Source of the DNA: a virus
Virus record (IMG/VR): IMGVR_UViG_3300041955_000180
Span: 1-46,028 of that record
DNA length: 46,028 nucleotides
Reading direction: 5' to 3' (one strand)
A program made the translations under genes and the position numbers. A model generated the notes under the pieces. It did not search any database, was not told the origin of the DNA, and saw only the letters and a list, made by a program, of their open reading frames with translations. Every line of letters starts with the position of its first letter. Within the stretch, counting starts at the first letter, position 1. This document shows positions 1 to 6,761 of this stretch, one piece after another.

Positions 1-263
1 TCAAAGCTGGCCGGGGGATCAAAGCTGGCCGGGGGATCGAAGCTGGCTGGGGGATCGAAGCTGGCTGGGGGATCGAAGCTGGCTCGGGGATCGAAGCTGG
101 CTGGGGGATCGCCTGCAAAAAGGCCATCAGCGTGAAATTGCGCATTTTTGCCGGGCTTTGCCTTTGGCGGCTGCCCACCGACGCCGAGATGATGATCACG
201 TGCCAAAAACTCGTGAGCGGGACGGTGTGCTTCGGAAATCTCATTGAAGGGGAAAAGGAATGA
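1..263 (+). CDS. Hexapeptide-repeat protein, C-terminal part (gene continues from 45601 across the circular junction)
   Basis: The frame that starts with codon 3-5 is open from the window edge to the TGA at 261-263. It begins inside an array of 18-bp units coding A-G-x-G-I-E/K and leaves it at about 113 into a unique tail with the segments LRIFAGLCLWRLPTD and LVSGTVCFGNL. Joined to 45601-46028 (121-bp overlap removed, resuming at 140) the frame is intact and gives 183 residues. The stop overlaps the next start as ATGA at 260-263. Hexapeptide repeats of this kind usually build a beta-solenoid. The tail resembles, from memory, a family of phage and prophage proteins of unknown role. The function is not known. 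Confidence 0.8.
   Translation, partial: KAGRGIKAGRGIEAGWGIEAGWGIEAGSGIEAGWGIACKKAISVKLRIFAGLCLWRLPTDAEMMITCQKLVSGTVCFGNLIEGEKE
6..113 (+). repeat. 18-bp tandem repeats, six units (left-edge copy of the array)
   Basis: Six in-frame 18-bp units of the form GCTGGCnnnGGGATCRAA encode A-G-x-G-I-E/K with x = R, R, W, W, S, W. The right-edge copy at the same register reads S, R, W, W, S, W. The unit at 6-23 therefore differs between the two contig ends (bases 12-13), which is expected if assembly ended inside a repeat or if the array varies between genomes. Confidence 0.9.
19..139 (+). repeat. Terminal redundancy, left copy (121 bp, identical to 45908-46028)
   Basis: Bases 19-139 match the last 121 bases of the window exactly. 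The gene crossing this segment is in frame only if the two copies are merged, so the simplest reading is a circular contig with an assembly overlap. A true direct terminal repeat of packaged DNA is less likely but not excluded. Confidence 0.9.
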
Positions 264-1081
264 ACACCGCGCCGATTTTTGAACAGTTACCGATGTCTCC
301 TTCGGTTGGCGAGGCTCCGACGGGAGGGTCAATTGACCTCGCCCACAAACGGCCGCTTCCCACGCTGATCGAGGCCGAAGAGTGGCTCCAGGAGCTCGTC
401 GACACCGCCGGCATCGCGACGCCCGAGCAGGAAGAAAAGCTGGGCCTGGTGATCCAAGAGGCACTCGCGGTCGCGCAGGACAAGCGGCAAGCCGTCGCTG
501 AAGCCATTCTGCATTTCGAGGAGCAGGCTGAGTTCGCGAAGAAGTACTCGAAGGACATCGCGGAGCGCGGCCGGCGGTTCGCGAAGATCGCGGAAGGCAT
601 CCGAACGTGGGTTCTGCGGTACATTGAACGGCTTCCCGTCGTCGACCACGGCCGGCGCGCGGGGCTTTTGCCCGTGCTGGAAGGCCACACGCTGAAGATG
701 AGCGCGAGAGCGATCGCGAACCAGGTCCAATATACGAGCCCAGGCTCAATCCCGCTGGAGTATCAGACGGCGACAGTTACCGTTCCCGCGATCACCTGGG
801 TGAAGATCATGCGCGCCGTCCGCTCGGTCGACGAATCGCTGCTGCCGGACAGCGCGGAAATGCCGGCGGTCACCTACGGCATCGACGGCGCGGCCGTGAA
901 GAAAGCGCTCGAGGACTGGTATCCGTTCCGGGACCAACCGTGCCCCGGGAAGTGCGTCGAGGGCAGGATGCCGGCTGGAACGCCATGCCCGAAATGCAAC
1001 GGCCGCGGGAAGATCCGGATGGAATCGCCCGTGCCTGGCGCGGAGCTGATCGTCGGACGGAACACCTTGCAGGTACGGTGA
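260..1081 (+). CDS. Siphovirus Gp157-like protein with C-terminal zinc-finger-like motif
   Basis: This is a 273-residue protein. Residues about 55-125 are a charged helical segment (EEKLGLVIQEAL, then DKRQAVAEAILHFEEQAEFAKK) typical of the Gp157 family found in early regions of many phages and linked to phage resistance in Streptococcus. The C-terminal part is not usual for that family: it carries CPGKC (about 228-232) and CPKCNGRG (about 243-250), a DnaJ-like zinc-binding pair. The start is preceded by GGGGAAAAGGA and overlaps the upstream stop (ATGA). The next gene starts at the stop codon (TGATG). The family assignment is from residue pattern only. The biochemical role is unknown. Confidence 0.65.
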   Translation: MNTAPIFEQLPMSPSVGEAPTGGSIDLAHKRPLPTLIEAEEWLQELVDTAGIATPEQEEKLGLVIQEALAVAQDKRQAVAEAILHFEEQAEFAKKYSKDIAERGRRFAKIAEGIRTWVLRYIERLPVVDHGRRAGLLPVLEGHTLKMSARAIANQVQYTSPGSIPLEYQTATVTVPAITWVKIMRAVRSVDESLLPDSAEMPAVTYGIDGAAVKKALEDWYPFRDQPCPGKCVEGRMPAGTPCPKCNGRGKIRMESPVPGAELIVGRNTLQVR

Positions 1082-1233
1082 TGTTTTGGGACTCGACAAG
1101 CTGCGGAATCTGCGGAGGGGAAGCCTTCTGCGGAATCATGTCGCTCGTTTATGAGTGCCGGGACTGTGGCGCTCGGTCTGTGGATTACCCTCCCGCCCAC
1201 TGGGCCGTCCAATGTGCGGAGGGTGCAGACTAG
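1081..1233 (+). CDS. Small zinc-ribbon protein
   Basis: This 50-residue protein starts at the ATG overlapping the upstream stop (TGATG). It has CGICGG near the N-terminus and CRDCG near residue 30, which together make a four-cysteine zinc-ribbon pattern. It is one of about eight small CxxC/CxxC proteins in this genome. A structural zinc and a role in nucleic-acid or protein binding are plausible, but no family is recognised. Confidence 0.6.
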   Translation: MFWDSTSCGICGGEAFCGIMSLVYECRDCGARSVDYPPAHWAVQCAEGAD

Positions 1234-1248
1234 GAAAAAGGAGAACCA

Positions 1249-1473
1249 ATGGAGCTGAAACCCCTGAAACACGCCCATAGCGGGAGCAACACGACGCACT
1301 TTGGCTACGATGAAGCGACGCGGACGTTGCGCGTGAAGTTTTCAAGCGGCAAGGTCGCGGAGTACGATAACGTGCCTCCGCAGCTGGCTGCGGGGCTTGA
1401 AAACGCGCCGAGCCACGGAAGCTTTTTCAACAAGCACATCAAGGGCGGCGCCTTCACGTGGAGGTACGTTTAG
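1249..1473 (+). CDS. KTSC domain protein
   Basis: This is a 74-residue protein that is essentially one KTSC domain. The visible hallmarks are S-N-T/GYDEATRTLRVKF, FSSGKVAEYDNVP and the terminal SHGSFFNKHIKG segment. KTSC domains are small alpha/beta modules named for a Lys-Thr-Ser-Cys signature in some members. They are often found alone in phages or fused to lysyl-tRNA synthetases, and their function is undefined. A good Shine-Dalgarno (AAGGAG) lies 6 bases before the ATG. The next gene starts 1 base after the stop. Confidence 0.8.
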   Translation: MELKPLKHAHSGSNTTHFGYDEATRTLRVKFSSGKVAEYDNVPPQLAAGLENAPSHGSFFNKHIKGGAFTWRYV

Positions 1474-1474
1474 C

Positions 1475-2098
1475 GTGGGGATTTTCAACACGGAAGTTCA
1501 GGCCGAGATCCTGAAATACGGGCAAATGGCCGCGGACAACATCGTCATCCGGGACAAGCTGAAAGCGCTGCCCGGATCGGGCGAGGACGGTTACCGCGGG
1601 ACGCTGCGGGTCATCGCTAGCGCGGCGTTGCGCATCCGGGAGTGCGCGGCGCGCCTGCTGGGCGAGTTCGAAGAGGAACCCGCGAACCCGCCGGCAGCGA
1701 GGCCATCGGCTGAGATACTCGTGGACCACGCGAACCGAATGGCGCGCAAGCCGCGGATGAAGCGGAAGCCATCGAAGCCGGATTTCGAAGGCCTCGACCG
1801 CCCGGTTCCGAAAAAGCGCGGTGCTCAAGTGGCGCGCCAGCCGGCGACCCATTTGCGTGAACGTCCGCGGGACGCGGGAGACCTTCCGGGAGCGAGCTGG
1901 CGGCAAAGGATTCTGGCGGAGCTTCGGCGGATGCCGCGATCGCCGATGGAGCTCGCGACGCAGCTCAGCGCCGTGGACAATATGGCCGTGATCTATACGG
2001 TGACGGGCCAGCTGAAGGCAGAAGGGTTAATCATGAAACTGGCCTCGGAGGAAGACGGAACCTCACGCTGGTGTATCACAGAGAAAGGAAAGGAATAG
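1475..2098 (+). CDS. Putative DNA-binding protein with C-terminal winged helix
   Basis: The protein is 207 residues from GTG at 1475. An upstream in-frame ATG at 1397 would overlap the KTSC gene and encodes a compositionally odd leader, so I prefer the GTG. An N-terminal helical region is followed by a basic, Arg/Lys/Pro-rich linker (about 80-145). The C-terminal 65 residues look like a winged helix: SWRQRILAELRRMPRSPMEL, a helix pair around LSAVDNMAVIYTVTGQL and a wing ending in WCITEKGKE. A transcriptional role is inferred from the fold only. It may regulate the early operon. Confidence 0.55.
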   Translation: MGIFNTEVQAEILKYGQMAADNIVIRDKLKALPGSGEDGYRGTLRVIASAALRIRECAARLLGEFEEEPANPPAARPSAEILVDHANRMARKPRMKRKPSKPDFEGLDRPVPKKRGAQVARQPATHLRERPRDAGDLPGASWRQRILAELRRMPRSPMELATQLSAVDNMAVIYTVTGQLKAEGLIMKLASEEDGTSRWCITEKGKE

Positions 2099-2099
2099 A

Positions 2100-2882
2100 A
2101 TGACCACACTGATCAAAGCGCAGCTATACAAGAACGAGCAGACGACCGGAAAAGTGCTCAAAAACAAGCTCTCTTTCGTGGCCCTGCTTACGCAGAAAGA
2201 AGCCGTCGAGCTCGGGGTGCCGTGGCTTGTTTTCGAGAAGGGAGGAGCCATCCGGGAGGGATTCACGAATATTGCGCTGCAGGCCCAGTTCATCGACGCG
2301 ACGCTCACGCATGACGTCGGCAAGATCAACAAATTGGAGCTGAACGGCGTAGAGGTTTCGCACTTCGCGGCAAAGCGGCTGGGCGACGGAAAGAAAAAGC
2401 CGAAAAAAGTGATGCTGGTTTTCAGCGCTTTCTACGACGGACCTCCCTTCCAGCTGCAAGAACACCTGCTCAAAGTCGGGAGGGGCGAGGGCGATCTTAT
2501 CATCAAGGCACCGGAACAGCTGCAAATTACCGAGGCCTCGGCTTCGGCCGTGGCGGTCCCGGACGACGACGGCCGCTTTCCGGGCATCAAGCCGATCACC
2601 GCCAAGAAGTTTGGAAAAGCCGCGGTCGCGCAACTCTTCGTTGTGGAGTCGAAGCAGGGATGGCACTGGGGGTTCCAGGCCCAGCTCGCGAAAGCCATCG
2701 AAGTCAACCCACTCCGGATCGAGAACGGGCCTTCCGAAAGCGAGGCGGCGGCGCTGCACATCGCGTCTCGAAAGCTCGCCGACTGGGCGCTGGGACACGG
2801 GCGGAAACTCCGAGGCGCGGAGAAACAAACGGCTGGCCTGATGATCGAATGGGCCGAGAAGATCGGAAACCCGCAGGCATGA
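2100..2882 (+). CDS. Conserved-looking early protein of unknown function (260 aa)
   Basis: The gene starts 1 base after the previous stop, with a strong purine-rich Shine-Dalgarno (AAAGGAAAGGA) in front. The sequence is soluble, with no membrane segment and no cysteine pair. It alternates strand-like and helical regions (for example KVMLVFSAFYDGPPF and a helical C-terminus after residue 185). I do not recognise the family. It sits in the early operon between a winged-helix gene and a ribbon-helix-helix gene and ends in an ATGA overlap with the latter. Confidence 0.6.
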   Translation: MTTLIKAQLYKNEQTTGKVLKNKLSFVALLTQKEAVELGVPWLVFEKGGAIREGFTNIALQAQFIDATLTHDVGKINKLELNGVEVSHFAAKRLGDGKKKPKKVMLVFSAFYDGPPFQLQEHLLKVGRGEGDLIIKAPEQLQITEASASAVAVPDDDGRFPGIKPITAKKFGKAAVAQLFVVESKQGWHWGFQAQLAKAIEVNPLRIENGPSESEAAALHIASRKLADWALGHGRKLRGAEKQTAGLMIEWAEKIGNPQA

Positions 2883-3055
2883 AGGAACGACGCACAGCCT
2901 CTATCATTTTCCGCGTAACACCGGAGGAGAAAGAGGCAATCGAAGAGGCCGCAGAGCTCGATCAGCGCTCCGTCGGGGATTTCGCACGAGTGGCGACGTT
3001 CGAGCGCATCGAAGATCAACACAGGAGCAAAGAACATGAGCCAGAAAAGAATTAA
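2879..3055 (+). CDS. Ribbon-helix-helix protein, DUF1778/TacA antitoxin-like
   Basis: This is a 58-residue protein. The segment RTASIIFRVTPEEKEAIEEA followed by AELDQRSVGDFARVATFERI matches the pattern of DUF1778/TacA-type ribbon-helix-helix antitoxins: a strand, then helices with the phrase sv.DF...A. Family members bind operator DNA as dimers and normally pair with a GNAT toxin encoded directly downstream. No such partner follows here. The only GNAT-like gene is 32 kb away in the virion module. It starts in an ATGA overlap and is more likely a small phage regulator. Confidence 0.6.
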   Translation: MKERRTASIIFRVTPEEKEAIEEAAELDQRSVGDFARVATFERIEDQHRSKEHEPEKN

Positions 3056-3287
3056 GCAGATGCGCGCACCAGCGGCGCAGGAGATGAAGCCGGTTGAGGT
3101 TCACGCGATCACGGCCGACCATGATGGCAAGACGCTCGTCGGCCTTCGCTTTAACCAGCCGTTGCAAGGCCTGATGATGACGCCAGAGTTCGCGCGCGAC
3201 GTCGCGCTCAGCCTTCTGGAGCGTGTGTCGATAGCGGAAGGCCGCACGCTGCCGGCGCCCCCGGCTGAGGCACCCTCGAATGGGTGA
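3036..3287 (+). CDS. Small hypothetical early protein (83 aa)
   Basis: The start is supported by AGGAG 8 bases upstream, inside the end of the previous gene (20-base overlap). The middle contains a beta-strand-like segment (TLVGLRFNQPLQGLMM), a helix (PEFARDVALSLLERV) and a Pro/Ala-rich tail. It overlaps the next gene by 8 bases. No family is recognised. Confidence 0.5.
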   Translation: MSQKRIKQMRAPAAQEMKPVEVHAITADHDGKTLVGLRFNQPLQGLMMTPEFARDVALSLLERVSIAEGRTLPAPPAEAPSNG

Positions 3288-4170
3288 CAAGACCGCGATC
3301 CAGTGGACGGACTCAACCTGGAATCCGGTGCGCGGGTGCTCGATGGCGAAGGGCTCGGAAGCCGGCGGCTGCCTGAACTGTTACGCGGCGCGCTATGCCG
3401 TGCGAGGCCTGCAGCGCGACTCTGCGGGCGAGCCTTTCGCGGTGATGCGCGAGTCTGGGCCGCGATGGACGGGCAAGGTCGAGCTCGTCGAGAAGATGCT
3501 TTTCCGTCCATTGAAATGGACAAAGCCGCGGCGCATCTTCGTCAATTCGCAGAGCGACCTATTCCACGAAGGTCTTGCCGATGAGGCGATTGACCGCGTG
3601 TTCGCGACGATGGCCCTATGCCCACAGCACACGTTTCAGGTGCTCACGAAAAGGCCTGAGCGGATGCTGGCCTTCATGAGCCGGGAGAACATCGTGCGCG
3701 GGCCGGGAATAAGAGGCGGCTGGAACCTTCCGAACGTGTGGCTCGGCGTCTCCGTGGAGGACGAGCCGACAGCCGACGCGCGAATCCCGCTCCTACTCAA
3801 AACGCCAGCCGCGAAGCGATTCGTAAGTTACGAGCCAGCGCTTAGGAGGATCGACTTCGAACCTTGGCTCGAGCCCTTCGATTGGGGCGACAGCGGCGAC
3901 CTGCGGCGGCTTGACTGGATCATCGTCGGCGGCGAGAGCGGGCCTGGCGCGCGGCCGTTCGACATCGCCTGGGCGCGGAACGTGATCGCGCAGTGCAAAG
4001 CCGCCGGCGTGGCGTGCTTCGTGAAGCAGCTCGGAGCCATGGCGATAGATCCGTTGTCAAAGTGTGCGATCGAGTGCGGTTGTGGCCTTCACTACGGCTT
4101 CCACGACAAAAAGGGCGGCAACTGGGCCGAATGGCCGGAAGATTTGCGCGTGCGGGAGTTTCCGGCATGA
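3280..4170 (+). CDS. Phage Gp37/Gp68 family protein (DUF5131)
   Basis: This 296-residue protein shows the classic features of the family: IQWTDSTWNPVRGC near the N-terminus, CLNCYA with Cys31 and Cys34, the phrase LTKRPERM, a central WLGVSVEDE, and the C-terminal VGGESGPGARPF and CFVKQLG blocks. The family is widespread in phages and has a TIM-barrel-like, radical-SAM-reminiscent layout with conserved cysteines (here Cys20, Cys31, Cys34), but no reaction is established. A C-terminal Cys cluster (KCAIECGCG) is additional. It overlaps the next gene by ATGA. Confidence 0.85.
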   Translation: MGDKTAIQWTDSTWNPVRGCSMAKGSEAGGCLNCYAARYAVRGLQRDSAGEPFAVMRESGPRWTGKVELVEKMLFRPLKWTKPRRIFVNSQSDLFHEGLADEAIDRVFATMALCPQHTFQVLTKRPERMLAFMSRENIVRGPGIRGGWNLPNVWLGVSVEDEPTADARIPLLLKTPAAKRFVSYEPALRRIDFEPWLEPFDWGDSGDLRRLDWIIVGGESGPGARPFDIAWARNVIAQCKAAGVACFVKQLGAMAIDPLSKCAIECGCGLHYGFHDKKGGNWAEWPEDLRVREFPA

Positions 4171-4586
4171 CTAGGAAAACGCGGAAGCCGATCACGGCCG
4201 ACGACCTGGTCAGCGAAGCGCAGCTCGAGCAAACCTGCACTGAATGGCTGCAACTTGACGGCTGGTACGCCTTAAAGACGGACCCAGTCTCCCGCCGGGA
4301 ATGGGGCAAGGGCTTCGGCGAAAAAGGCATGGCCGACCGTCAGTATCGGCGGCCGACGCCCCGTGATCCACGCCTTGCGTGGTTGCCTCCCTCGGCAGTG
4401 GCAGAGCTGCTGTGGATCGAATGGAAGAAGCTGAAGGGCAAGGCTGCCGCGCACCAACTGGAGTGGATCGAGGCGGAGAGAAGCCGCGGCTTCCTCGTCC
4501 TGCTTGCGGGCGTGGATTTCCCGGCAACGATTTCAGGCTTTCAGGCTTTCTATCGGGGCAGCAGTTTGATACGGCGGAGAATATGA
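4167..4586 (+). CDS. VRR-NUC domain nuclease (PD-(D/E)XK superfamily)
   Basis: The protein is 139 residues from the ATG at 4167. Upstream in-frame starts lie inside the DUF5131 gene and are rejected. Likely active-site residues are Glu21 in the first helix, Asp57 in GEKGMAD, and Glu85-x-Lys87 in LLWIEWKK. GKAAAHQLEWIEAERSRGF and VLL follow, the usual K..G....Q..w...l...G pattern. VRR-NUC proteins are stand-alone phage endonucleases that act on branched or structured DNA. A role in recombination or replication intermediates is inferred. Confidence 0.75.
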   Translation: MTRKTRKPITADDLVSEAQLEQTCTEWLQLDGWYALKTDPVSRREWGKGFGEKGMADRQYRRPTPRDPRLAWLPPSAVAELLWIEWKKLKGKAAAHQLEWIEAERSRGFLVLLAGVDFPATISGFQAFYRGSSLIRRRI

Positions 4587-4852
4587 GAAACGAAGACGAA
4601 ATCGAGGCGCGGTGCGAAGCGATCGCCCAGATGATCTTGGAGTCCCTCGACGCGGGACTTAAGCCCCCGCAATTTAGCTTGGGGCTGTTGGGAGCGCTCT
4701 CCTGGGTGCTTGGGGAGCCAAAGAGCGCGGATGCGCGTGCTGCGGACATTCGACGTGCGGCCACAAATACCGCGGCCTACTGTCTGGATCTCAGCAAAGC
4801 ATTGGAGGCCAGGAGGCTGAGGTTGAATGCCAGGCGGAGCTTAGCCAATTGA
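4583..4852 (+). CDS. Small helical hypothetical protein (89 aa)
   Basis: The start at 4583 is set by the ATGA overlap with the nuclease stop. A longer in-frame reading from 4379 would overlap the nuclease domain and is rejected. The protein is helical, with EDEIEARCEAIAQMILESLD near the N-terminus and a basic C-terminus (ALEARRLRLNARRSLAN). No family is recognised. It ends in a TTGA overlap with the next gene. Confidence 0.5.
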   Translation: MRNEDEIEARCEAIAQMILESLDAGLKPPQFSLGLLGALSWVLGEPKSADARAADIRRAATNTAAYCLDLSKALEARRLRLNARRSLAN

Positions 4853-5079
4853 CGCACTGCCCAACGTGCGGCCAGAGCATCGTGAAGGCCGCAAAACGTC
4901 GCTGCGCCGACTGCGGCAAGCCGATCGGTACCCGCCACAAGTATTTTTTCGGGGAAGACGGACGCGTCCGCCATCGGGTCTGCGAGAACCCAACGTCCTA
5001 CGCGCGGATGGACGGCGAGCAACCCAGTCTAATTGAGGAGGAACAGCCCGAGTGCGAAAAGTCATCGCCGAAGCCATAG
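4849..5079 (+). CDS. Small zinc-ribbon protein (TTG start)
   Basis: This is a 76-residue protein. CPTCG near residue 4 and CADCGKPIG near residue 20 form a tight zinc ribbon, followed by a FFGEDGRVRHRVC segment with a further Cys/His pair. The start codon is TTG, overlapping the upstream stop as TTGA. The acidic C-terminus overlaps the next gene. It is one of several small zinc proteins in this phage. The role is unknown. Confidence 0.55.
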   Translation: MTHCPTCGQSIVKAAKRRCADCGKPIGTRHKYFFGEDGRVRHRVCENPTSYARMDGEQPSLIEEEQPECEKSSPKP

Positions 5080-5285
5080 GCGCGGCGCCCACGCAGAGGA
5101 AGATCAAGCGGCCGGGAAGGCCGAAAGGCAGTAAGAATGGCGGCGACCCGCTGGCGCACTGCGGTGGCTTCGAACGCGTGCGGCTAACGCTCAGCCGCGA
5201 GGACGTTTTCGCGAGCTCCGGAAGCGGCGCGGAATCGCTTTCCCTCGGAAGACAGAGGACGGCGCGCAAATCGGGGCACTATTGA
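5052..5285 (+). CDS. Small basic protein with AT-hook motif
   Basis: This 77-residue protein starts with GTG, 28 bases inside the previous gene, preceded by GAGGAGGAAC. It carries KRPGRPKGSKN, a canonical AT-hook core (GRP flanked by basic residues) that binds the minor groove of AT-rich DNA, and is otherwise low in recognisable structure. It is the last gene before the AT-rich candidate origin at 5286-5551, so a role in organising or opening that region is an attractive guess. Confidence 0.5.
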   Translation: MRKVIAEAIGAAPTQRKIKRPGRPKGSKNGGDPLAHCGGFERVRLTLSREDVFASSGSGAESLSLGRQRTARKSGHY

Positions 5286-5551
5286 AATTCACAAGCTTAT
5301 GCACAGGGCTCCGAGCGCGCCCCACTTCGCAAGTCCTGGGGAATGATAAGTTTACTTATCGTTTTTCACAGCCGGTGGATAACTTCTCGATTTCGGCCTG
5401 TGGAAGGCTGTGGGAAACTCCCGGACCAACTGTTTTTGCAGGGTCTTCCACAGCGGGATGCACAGGAAACGCAACGCACAAGCCTCACGAGGTCAGCAGG
5501 ATCGATCGGTTTTCCACTTTTCCACAAAGCCTGTTATTCCTATAGGTTCAT
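5286..5551. other. Candidate replication origin: intergenic DnaA-box-like cluster
   Basis: This is a gene-free stretch of 266 bases in an otherwise packed genome. Sites close to the DnaA box TTATCCACA are TTATGCACA (5297-5305, + strand), TTATCCACC on the minus strand (5374-5382), and TTTTCCACA (5518-5526, +). Weaker 7/9 matches are at 5409-5417 (minus), 5444-5452, 5458-5464 (partial) and 5510-5518. An AT-rich block at 5341-5370 contains a perfect inverted repeat and could be an unwinding element. Overlapping open frames here (5282-5545, 5343-5585) have no SD-supported start and are shadows. Confidence 0.55.
5345..5360. promoter_or_regulatory. Perfect inverted repeat GATAAGT-TT-ACTTATC
   Basis: It has seven-base arms separated by two bases, in the AT-rich part of the candidate origin. 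It could be an operator or an initiator-binding site. It is not followed by a T-run, so it is not a terminator. Confidence 0.5.
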
Positions 5552-5857
5552 ATGTCTGTTAGATCTTCGAAGACGAAGAGAATAGCCGCGGCATTGCTTG
5601 AAAGACGTCGGCCCTTTGAATCGCGGACGCAGCGCGAAGTTCGGATCACGGTGGCCGTGCTCGCGATTGCCGGGCAACCACACGCGCCATTTCGGATCGT
5701 CTGGGTGATCCCGGGCGGTTTTCGCGTCCGAGCGTCCATGCACGAGCCCGAAGAGATCCTCAGCTGGCGGCAGGCCGAGGAGCTCGCATCCGCCCACGGA
5801 GAGCGCGCGGCCCTCCAGAGCTCGACGGAGTCAAAGAAAGGCAAATCCAAACGATGA
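5552..5857 (+). CDS. Hypothetical protein (101 aa)
   Basis: A very basic N-terminus (SVRSSKTKRIAAALLERRRPF) is followed by a strand-rich core (REVRITVAVLAIAGQPH, FRIVWVIPGGFRVRAS), a helix and a Lys/Ser-rich tail. The ATG follows TTATTCCTATAGGTTCAT, so it may be transcribed from the origin region. The gene ends in an ATGA overlap with the next one. No family is recognised. Confidence 0.5.
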   Translation: MSVRSSKTKRIAAALLERRRPFESRTQREVRITVAVLAIAGQPHAPFRIVWVIPGGFRVRASMHEPEEILSWRQAEELASAHGERAALQSSTESKKGKSKR

Positions 5858-6081
5858 ACACTTGGCCCACACAGAGCGGACTCGGGGTGTGTACCTGCGG
5901 GCATTTCAAGATGCACCACATCGAAGGCGAAGGAAGGTGTTCGAAGTGCGCAGCTCTGCGGAAGGCCGCAATCATCGCAAGAGCGACGAGCGTTCCACTT
6001 CCAGAGCTGTGCGCTCGCTTTCGAGAAGCCACTGATATTATCAGCGATCTTGACAAATCTTCAACAAGTCGCGCAGAATGA
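5854..6081 (+). CDS. Small zinc-ribbon protein
   Basis: This is a 75-residue protein. CTCGHFKMHHIEGEGRCSKC is a compact C-x-C-x(2)-H...C-x(2)-C zinc-binding stretch of a type common in phages. A helical C-terminus follows. It starts within the upstream stop (ATGA). Its last bases contain the promoter-like sequence described at 6032-6079. Confidence 0.55.
   Translation: MNTWPTQSGLGVCTCGHFKMHHIEGEGRCSKCAALRKAAIIARATSVPLPELCARFREATDIISDLDKSSTSRAE
6032..6079 (+). promoter_or_regulatory. Possible operator plus sigma-70-type promoter upstream of the packaging module
   Basis: CTGATA-T-TATCAG at 6032-6044 is a perfect inverted repeat with one central base. Five bases later comes a consensus -35 box, TTGACA at 6050-6055. 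The best -10 is weak (CAGAAT at 6074-6079, 18-base spacer). The site lies in the 3' end of the previous gene and would drive the terminase operon. The arrangement of palindrome next to -35 suggests regulated transcription. Confidence 0.35.
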
Positions 6082-6220
6082 ACAGGAACCGAGGTACACA
6101 CCAACGTCGTGTCGACAATACTTCCCGTCTATAAAGAGCTCGCCATCGAATCGTGGCCCATTGATCGGCCTCTCGACTACCCGAAGAACGGGCTTCGAGT
6201 TGCGGGAGGTTCAAGGGTAT

Positions 6221-6406
6221 ATGAGAATGGGCGCCAAGCCAGCGGACGACGAGGTTCCGGAGACTGTTGTATCCGTGCCCGAAACCGTGGTAAACAAGAC
6301 ACAGTCCGATGGCGAAGGCAAAGAAGTCAGGAAAGCAAAAACGGCAAGCGCGCGCACCCCGCGTCCGCCGAGAGCGACCAGGGCAGCCCCAGTTCAAACC
6401 GACTGA
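6221..6406 (+). CDS. Possible small protein overlapping terminase small subunit
   Basis: This 61-codon reading frame has an acidic first half (ADDEVPETVVSVPETVVNK) and a very basic, Pro-rich second half. A GGGAGG sequence lies 11 bases before the ATG. It overlaps the terminase small-subunit gene by 98 bases in another frame, which is more than usual here. It may be real or a leader peptide. The rest of 6082-6220 holds no gene I can support. Confidence 0.3.
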   Translation: MRMGAKPADDEVPETVVSVPETVVNKTQSDGEGKEVRKAKTASARTPRPPRATRAAPVQTD

Positions 6407-6761
6407 GGCTGATCGTAACACCGTGGCCAACATGGCCGCGTGCGGCATTCCTCAGGTCGAGATCGCCCGATGTCTCGGGGAAAAGGGCATCGACGCCAAG
6501 ACCCTGCGGAAGCACTTCGAGCAGGAGCTTGAGACGGCCAGCATCAAGGCCAACAGCGTCGTGGCCAACCGGCTTTACCTGGCGGCCGAGCGCGGGGAAC
6601 CGTGGGCGGTGTGTTTCTGGCTGAAGACCCGCGCGAAGTTCCGGGAGACAGATCCGCGACCAGGACAAACGGCGCCAGACGCGCCCAACATGCAGGGCGA
6701 TTTTACGTTCCACGAGCTTCTGACGACGTTCACGGAAGCAACCCGGAGGAAGGCGCCATGA
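6309..6761 (+). CDS. terS: Terminase small subunit (putative)
   Basis: The protein is 150 residues. A basic tail (residues 1-25) is followed by a helix-turn-helix (NTVANMAACGIPQVEIARCL) and a second helical segment (LRKHFEQELETASIKANSVV). The phrase LAAERGEPWAVCFWLKTRAKFRE follows, typical of phage small terminases whose C-terminal part contacts the large subunit. An in-frame stop at 6291 prevents an upstream start. Position directly before a coupled gene, a sigma-like gene and the large terminase supports the call. The small subunit recognises the packaging site and forms a ring on DNA. Confidence 0.7.
   Translation: MAKAKKSGKQKRQARAPRVRRERPGQPQFKPTEADRNTVANMAACGIPQVEIARCLGEKGIDAKTLRKHFEQELETASIKANSVVANRLYLAAERGEPWAVCFWLKTRAKFRETDPRPGQTAPDAPNMQGDFTFHELLTTFTEATRRKAP

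Noticed and set aside
1-139. Possible CRISPR array in the repeated sequence at the contig ends
   Set aside because: The repeats are directly contiguous 18-bp coding units without spacers, and they keep one open reading frame.
5282-5585. Two overlapping open frames in the candidate origin
   Set aside because: No Shine-Dalgarno, odd composition, and both run through the DnaA-box cluster and into the next gene.
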